Shown here piece after piece: positions 6,333-8,422 of a stretch of 8,422 nt of DNA; positions within the stretch are counted from its first letter, which is position 1, and every line of letters starts with the position of its first letter. The DNA is taken from the NCBI GenBank assembly GCA_965365445.1, contig CBDUBS010000162.1:1-8422 (forward strand), read 5' to 3'. The position numbers and the translations under genes are program-made. This stretch comes from CBDUBS01 sp965365445. GTDB taxonomy: Bacteria; Bacteroidota; Rhodothermia; Rhodothermales; DASSAV01. The notes beneath the pieces are model-generated. The model did no database searches. It had not been told where the DNA came from and worked only from the letters and a program-made list of their open reading frames with translations.

Positions 6333-7244
6333 TTACGTCACGGAACCTTCCGATTCAGCTTCCTCGGAGGCCGGCAATTCGATCTCCCCCATCAGCAGGC
6401 TCCGCGGATCGACGTTGAACAGCGCCCGTAGCACATCGTACAGCTCGCGGTGCTGTACATACAGGGCGGCAGGCCGTTCGAAGAACACCTCCACGGCTAC
6501 GGCGAACAACTCCGCTTCGTTGGTAGCGGCATAGCGCCTCAGCACCGAGCGCCCCAGACGAGCCCGGCTCATTTCGAGCCGAACGAGTTCCTGAATTTCG
6601 CTCAGCGAGTAGCCACCCGCGGCGTGGGTTATGAGCTGATCGAACTCGAGCACGTGCGCCAGTTCGTGAAGCACCACGTTCGAGCCGTCGCGGGCAACCG
6701 CCCACCCTTCGCGAACCGCCTTCTCGGAGAGGATGACCGGCCCCTGATGATGGGCCATGCCGTCGTATTCTCCATGGTCGCCCTCAAAGTAGTCCTCATC
6801 GAACCGATCGGGGTAGAAAAGGACCGAGCGGCCGGACGACACCTCCCACCGGGGCCGGCCCATAAGCAGTACCGCAATACCCGCCGCCACGGCCAGCCGG
6901 AGTTCGTCGGTGGCTTCCACAGAGCCGACCCCTTCGAATTGCCACTCTTTCATTACAAAAAGCACATCGCGCTCGAAGCGTCGGCGTGCCTCCGGGCCGA
7001 GCCTGCGGTACAGGAGGATGTTGGCCTCGATCCACCGCCGCCAGGAGGGCGGGAACGGTTTCCGTGCGCCGATCCACCGGCGGATCGGCTTCCGCAGGCC
7101 GACCGTAGCCAGCACGAGCGCCGGAACCAGACCAAGCCATCCCCCATACGGCCCTGTCCGCGCCCCGACTATACCAACACCCACACCCACGATGAGCGCC
7201 ATGAGCACCCCGAAAAGGATGGAGCCGGTACGAACGATTTGCAT
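6333..7244 (-). CDS. Membrane-anchored MtfA-like zinc peptidase (M90 family)
   Basis: 303 residues from the ATG at 7244. A TTG twelve codons upstream (7280) is also in frame, but the added residues show no family feature. Two hydrophobic segments (about 8-27 and 33-50) lie at the N-terminus, then an RKPIRRW basic stretch. The soluble part matches the MtfA (Mlc titration factor A) family: RRWIEANILLYRRL, a zinc site HELAH at 193-197 within VVLHELAHVLEFD, and YAATNEAELFAVAVEVFFE at about 238-256. There Glu245 matches the third zinc ligand of E. coli MtfA and Tyr238 the catalytic-site tyrosine. E. coli MtfA is a soluble 265-residue peptidase that binds the repressor Mlc. Whether this one has a regulatory partner is unknown. 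The C-terminus is acidic (SEEAESEG). It is first in a two-gene minus-strand unit with the Tat isomerase-like gene. Confidence 0.88.
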   Translation of the reverse strand: MQIVRTGSILFGVLMALIVGVGVGIVGARTGPYGGWLGLVPALVLATVGLRKPIRRWIGARKPFPPSWRRWIEANILLYRRLGPEARRRFERDVLFVMKEWQFEGVGSVEATDELRLAVAAGIAVLLMGRPRWEVSSGRSVLFYPDRFDEDYFEGDHGEYDGMAHHQGPVILSEKAVREGWAVARDGSNVVLHELAHVLEFDQLITHAAGGYSLSEIQELVRLEMSRARLGRSVLRRYAATNEAELFAVAVEVFFERPAALYVQHRELYDVLRALFNVDPRSLLMGEIELPASEEAESEGSVT

Positions 7245-7351
7245 GGGGCCGGAAGATGTTCGCGCGAGTACCTTCTGCAACGCCGTGGTCAGGCGCAGGT
7301 TTTCCGGCTGAAGATACGGGGCCGGGGTAAAAGCTGCCGGTGACTCCGGAA

Positions 7352-7363
7352 AAGGGTACCCTT
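7352..7363. repeat. 12-bp palindrome AAGGGTACCCTT in the divergent intergenic region
   Basis: A perfect self-complementary 12-mer between the starts of the MtfA-like gene (108 bp away) and the helical-repeat gene (80 bp away). The surrounding gap of about 200 bp must hold promoters for both, but I see no convincing -35/-10 pair in it. It could be an operator for either gene; this is inference. Confidence 0.4.
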
Positions 7364-7442
7364 CGTCCTATCCGAAACGGCCCTTCCCGGCGCCCATACG
7401 GTGTTCCGGATCTGTGGCAAAAGATTTGTTGAATGCCTCCCG

Positions 7443-8306
7443 ATGCCTATCACAAACCTCGGTGTTTCGGCCATGCACCACGATACGACGTCGGTTTCGG
7501 CGCACGCCTTTGCCCTGATGCATTTCCACCTTCCGGAGCCGGTATTTCGGCCGGCGGAGACTCCGCACGAATCGCTCCGGCCTGCATGGACCGCTCTGGG
7601 CGAACGCAGAGGAAAGATAGCGGTGCGCCTGGCCCATGAAGCCCTCAAAACGCTGTCGGGAGAGGCTGTGGCGGCCTGTTTGTGTACAACGGCCGCCGGA
7701 GAGCTGATGAACGGCAGCCCGGAGAAGGCGCTGCGGGCCGCCGAAGAAGCGCGCCTTTTACTACCCGGCCACTGGATCACGATCCGGCTCCTGGAGAGCG
7801 CCCTCCGAAGGCTGGGGGCTTACGGCAAAGCTTACGACCTGCTTGCAGCCGCAACCGGCCCCTATCCTGCTTTCGCATGGGACGATCCGCTCTCTCCCTC
7901 GGATCACCGGCTCGGCATGGCGTCGCTTGCCCTGCGTACGGGAAACATCCGGGGAGCCGCCGATCATCTGATGGAAGCCTTCGCGGATCACATCGACCGG
8001 GTGCCTGAAGAATTGCTCACCGACTGGTTCCGCTTTTCGCTCAACCTGGATCGGCCGGAGGAATCCGCTCTAGCGGCGGAGCGCCTCATCCGGTCGCTGC
8101 CCCCCGAAGCGGCAGATCCCGTTATACAGGCCGTTCTACAGCGAGGATGGACGGAGCAAGCATACCGCCTGTACAGAACGGCCTTCTCCCGTCACCCCAC
8201 CGATTCGTTGATACGCCGGCGCCTCGTGGGGCTGAGCATTCGCGTCGGACAGGTCGAGGACGCCCGATTGCTCCTCAAGCCGTACCCACTCGAAATTGCT
8301 GCCTGA
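7443..8306 (+). CDS. Helical-repeat (TPR-like) protein of unknown function
   Basis: I do not recognise this protein by family. From the ATG at 7443 it has 287 residues. A GTG at 7401 and an ATG at 7473 are equally open alternatives, since none has a clear ribosome binding site. The body from about residue 65 onward is a chain of amphipathic helix pairs with TPR-like spacing: SPEKALRAAEEARLLLPGH then LLESALRRLGAYGKAYDLL; GMASLALRTGNIRGAADHL; ESALAAERLIRSLPPEA; EQAYRLYRTAFSRHPTDSL; and GQVEDARLLLKPYP at the end. The repeats are degenerate. It has no signal peptide or membrane segment, so it is probably cytoplasmic and a protein-protein interaction scaffold. The N-terminal 60 residues are His- and Pro-rich and unassigned. 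It is a single-gene unit with a terminator directly after. Confidence 0.8.
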   Translation: MPITNLGVSAMHHDTTSVSAHAFALMHFHLPEPVFRPAETPHESLRPAWTALGERRGKIAVRLAHEALKTLSGEAVAACLCTTAAGELMNGSPEKALRAAEEARLLLPGHWITIRLLESALRRLGAYGKAYDLLAAATGPYPAFAWDDPLSPSDHRLGMASLALRTGNIRGAADHLMEAFADHIDRVPEELLTDWFRFSLNLDRPEESALAAERLIRSLPPEAADPVIQAVLQRGWTEQAYRLYRTAFSRHPTDSLIRRRLVGLSIRVGQVEDARLLLKPYPLEIAA

Positions 8307-8317
8307 GCATAAAAAGC

Positions 8318-8352
8318 AAACCCCTGCCGGGTTTTCTCCGACAGGGGTTTTT
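8318..8352 (+). terminator. Intrinsic terminator after the helical-repeat gene
   Basis: A 13-bp stem (8318-8330 with 8338-8350, one C-A mismatch) with a 7-base loop GTTTTCT runs into a T-tract to 8352. It begins 12 bp after the stop codon. The opposite strand also reads into T-rich sequence (complement of 8311-8320), so it could work in both directions and serve the converging gene at the right edge. Confidence 0.9.
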
Positions 8353-8374
8353 GTAATCGAACGCGTGCCGCACC

Positions 8375-8422
8375 TCAGCCCACATCCGGCACGAAGCGGA
8401 ACCGCCTGGCCTCCAGTTCCAT
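8375..8422 (-). CDS. C-terminal end of a minus-strand gene (15 codons visible)
   Basis: Read on the minus strand from the window edge, one frame gives MELEARRFRFVPDVG and a TGA stop just before the bidirectional-looking terminator. A convergent gene ending here would explain the spacing. The visible ATG is probably internal rather than the start. Too little is present to name a family, and chance cannot be excluded. Confidence 0.4.
   Translation of the reverse strand: MELEARRFRFVPDVG

Noticed and set aside
7245..7280. TTG at 7280 as the MtfA-like start
   Set aside because: No ribosome binding site favours it, and the ATG at 7244 directly precedes the first membrane segment; it remains possible.
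6450..7343. A 297-codon + strand frame opposite the MtfA-like gene
   Set aside because: Low-complexity basic and proline-rich translation with no motif; the minus strand carries the HELAH peptidase.
1..8422. A novel defence, mobile or biosynthetic system
   Set aside because: Every large gene but two fits a known housekeeping or metabolic family, and there are no nuclease, integrase, toxin or repeat-array signatures.

Overview
The window is ordinary-looking chromosomal DNA from a GC-rich bacterium. It is gene-dense and shows no tRNA, rRNA, CRISPR array, IS element or phage gene. The L21 and L27 sequences, the weak or absent Shine-Dalgarno sites before most starts, and a family mix that includes a Tat-exported TIM-barrel isomerase and an OPT transporter fit the Bacteroidota/Rhodothermota lineage. 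That placement is inference from sequence style, not from a search.

Left part, + strand (1-3864): the 3' end of a monofunctional peptidoglycan glycosyltransferase (mtgA); a 106-bp gap with two nested inverted repeats; a low-specificity L-threonine aldolase (ltaE); an OPT-family transporter with a GTG start and a good ribosome binding site; and, 28 bp later, a small two-helix membrane protein of unknown function that probably shares the OPT transcript.

Middle (3865-5343): a FAHD1-type fumarylacetoacetate-hydrolase-family enzyme on the minus strand, whose 3' end meets the membrane-protein gene with only a 10-bp gap. Divergent from it is the ribosomal protein operon rplU-rpmA, with a near-consensus promoter and a strong intrinsic terminator.

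Right part (5344-8422): a minus-strand pair consisting of a membrane-anchored MtfA-like zinc peptidase followed by a Tat-signal sugar-phosphate-isomerase-like protein. Divergent from them, on the + strand, is an unrecognised helical-repeat (TPR-like) protein that ends at a second intrinsic terminator. The last bases appear to hold the C-terminal codons of a further minus-strand gene.

Most genes are recognisable housekeeping or metabolic functions, and I did not find a new defence or mobile system. The items most worth a second look are the OPT partner protein, the nested inverted repeats before ltaE, and the helical-repeat orphan with a palindrome in its divergent promoter region.
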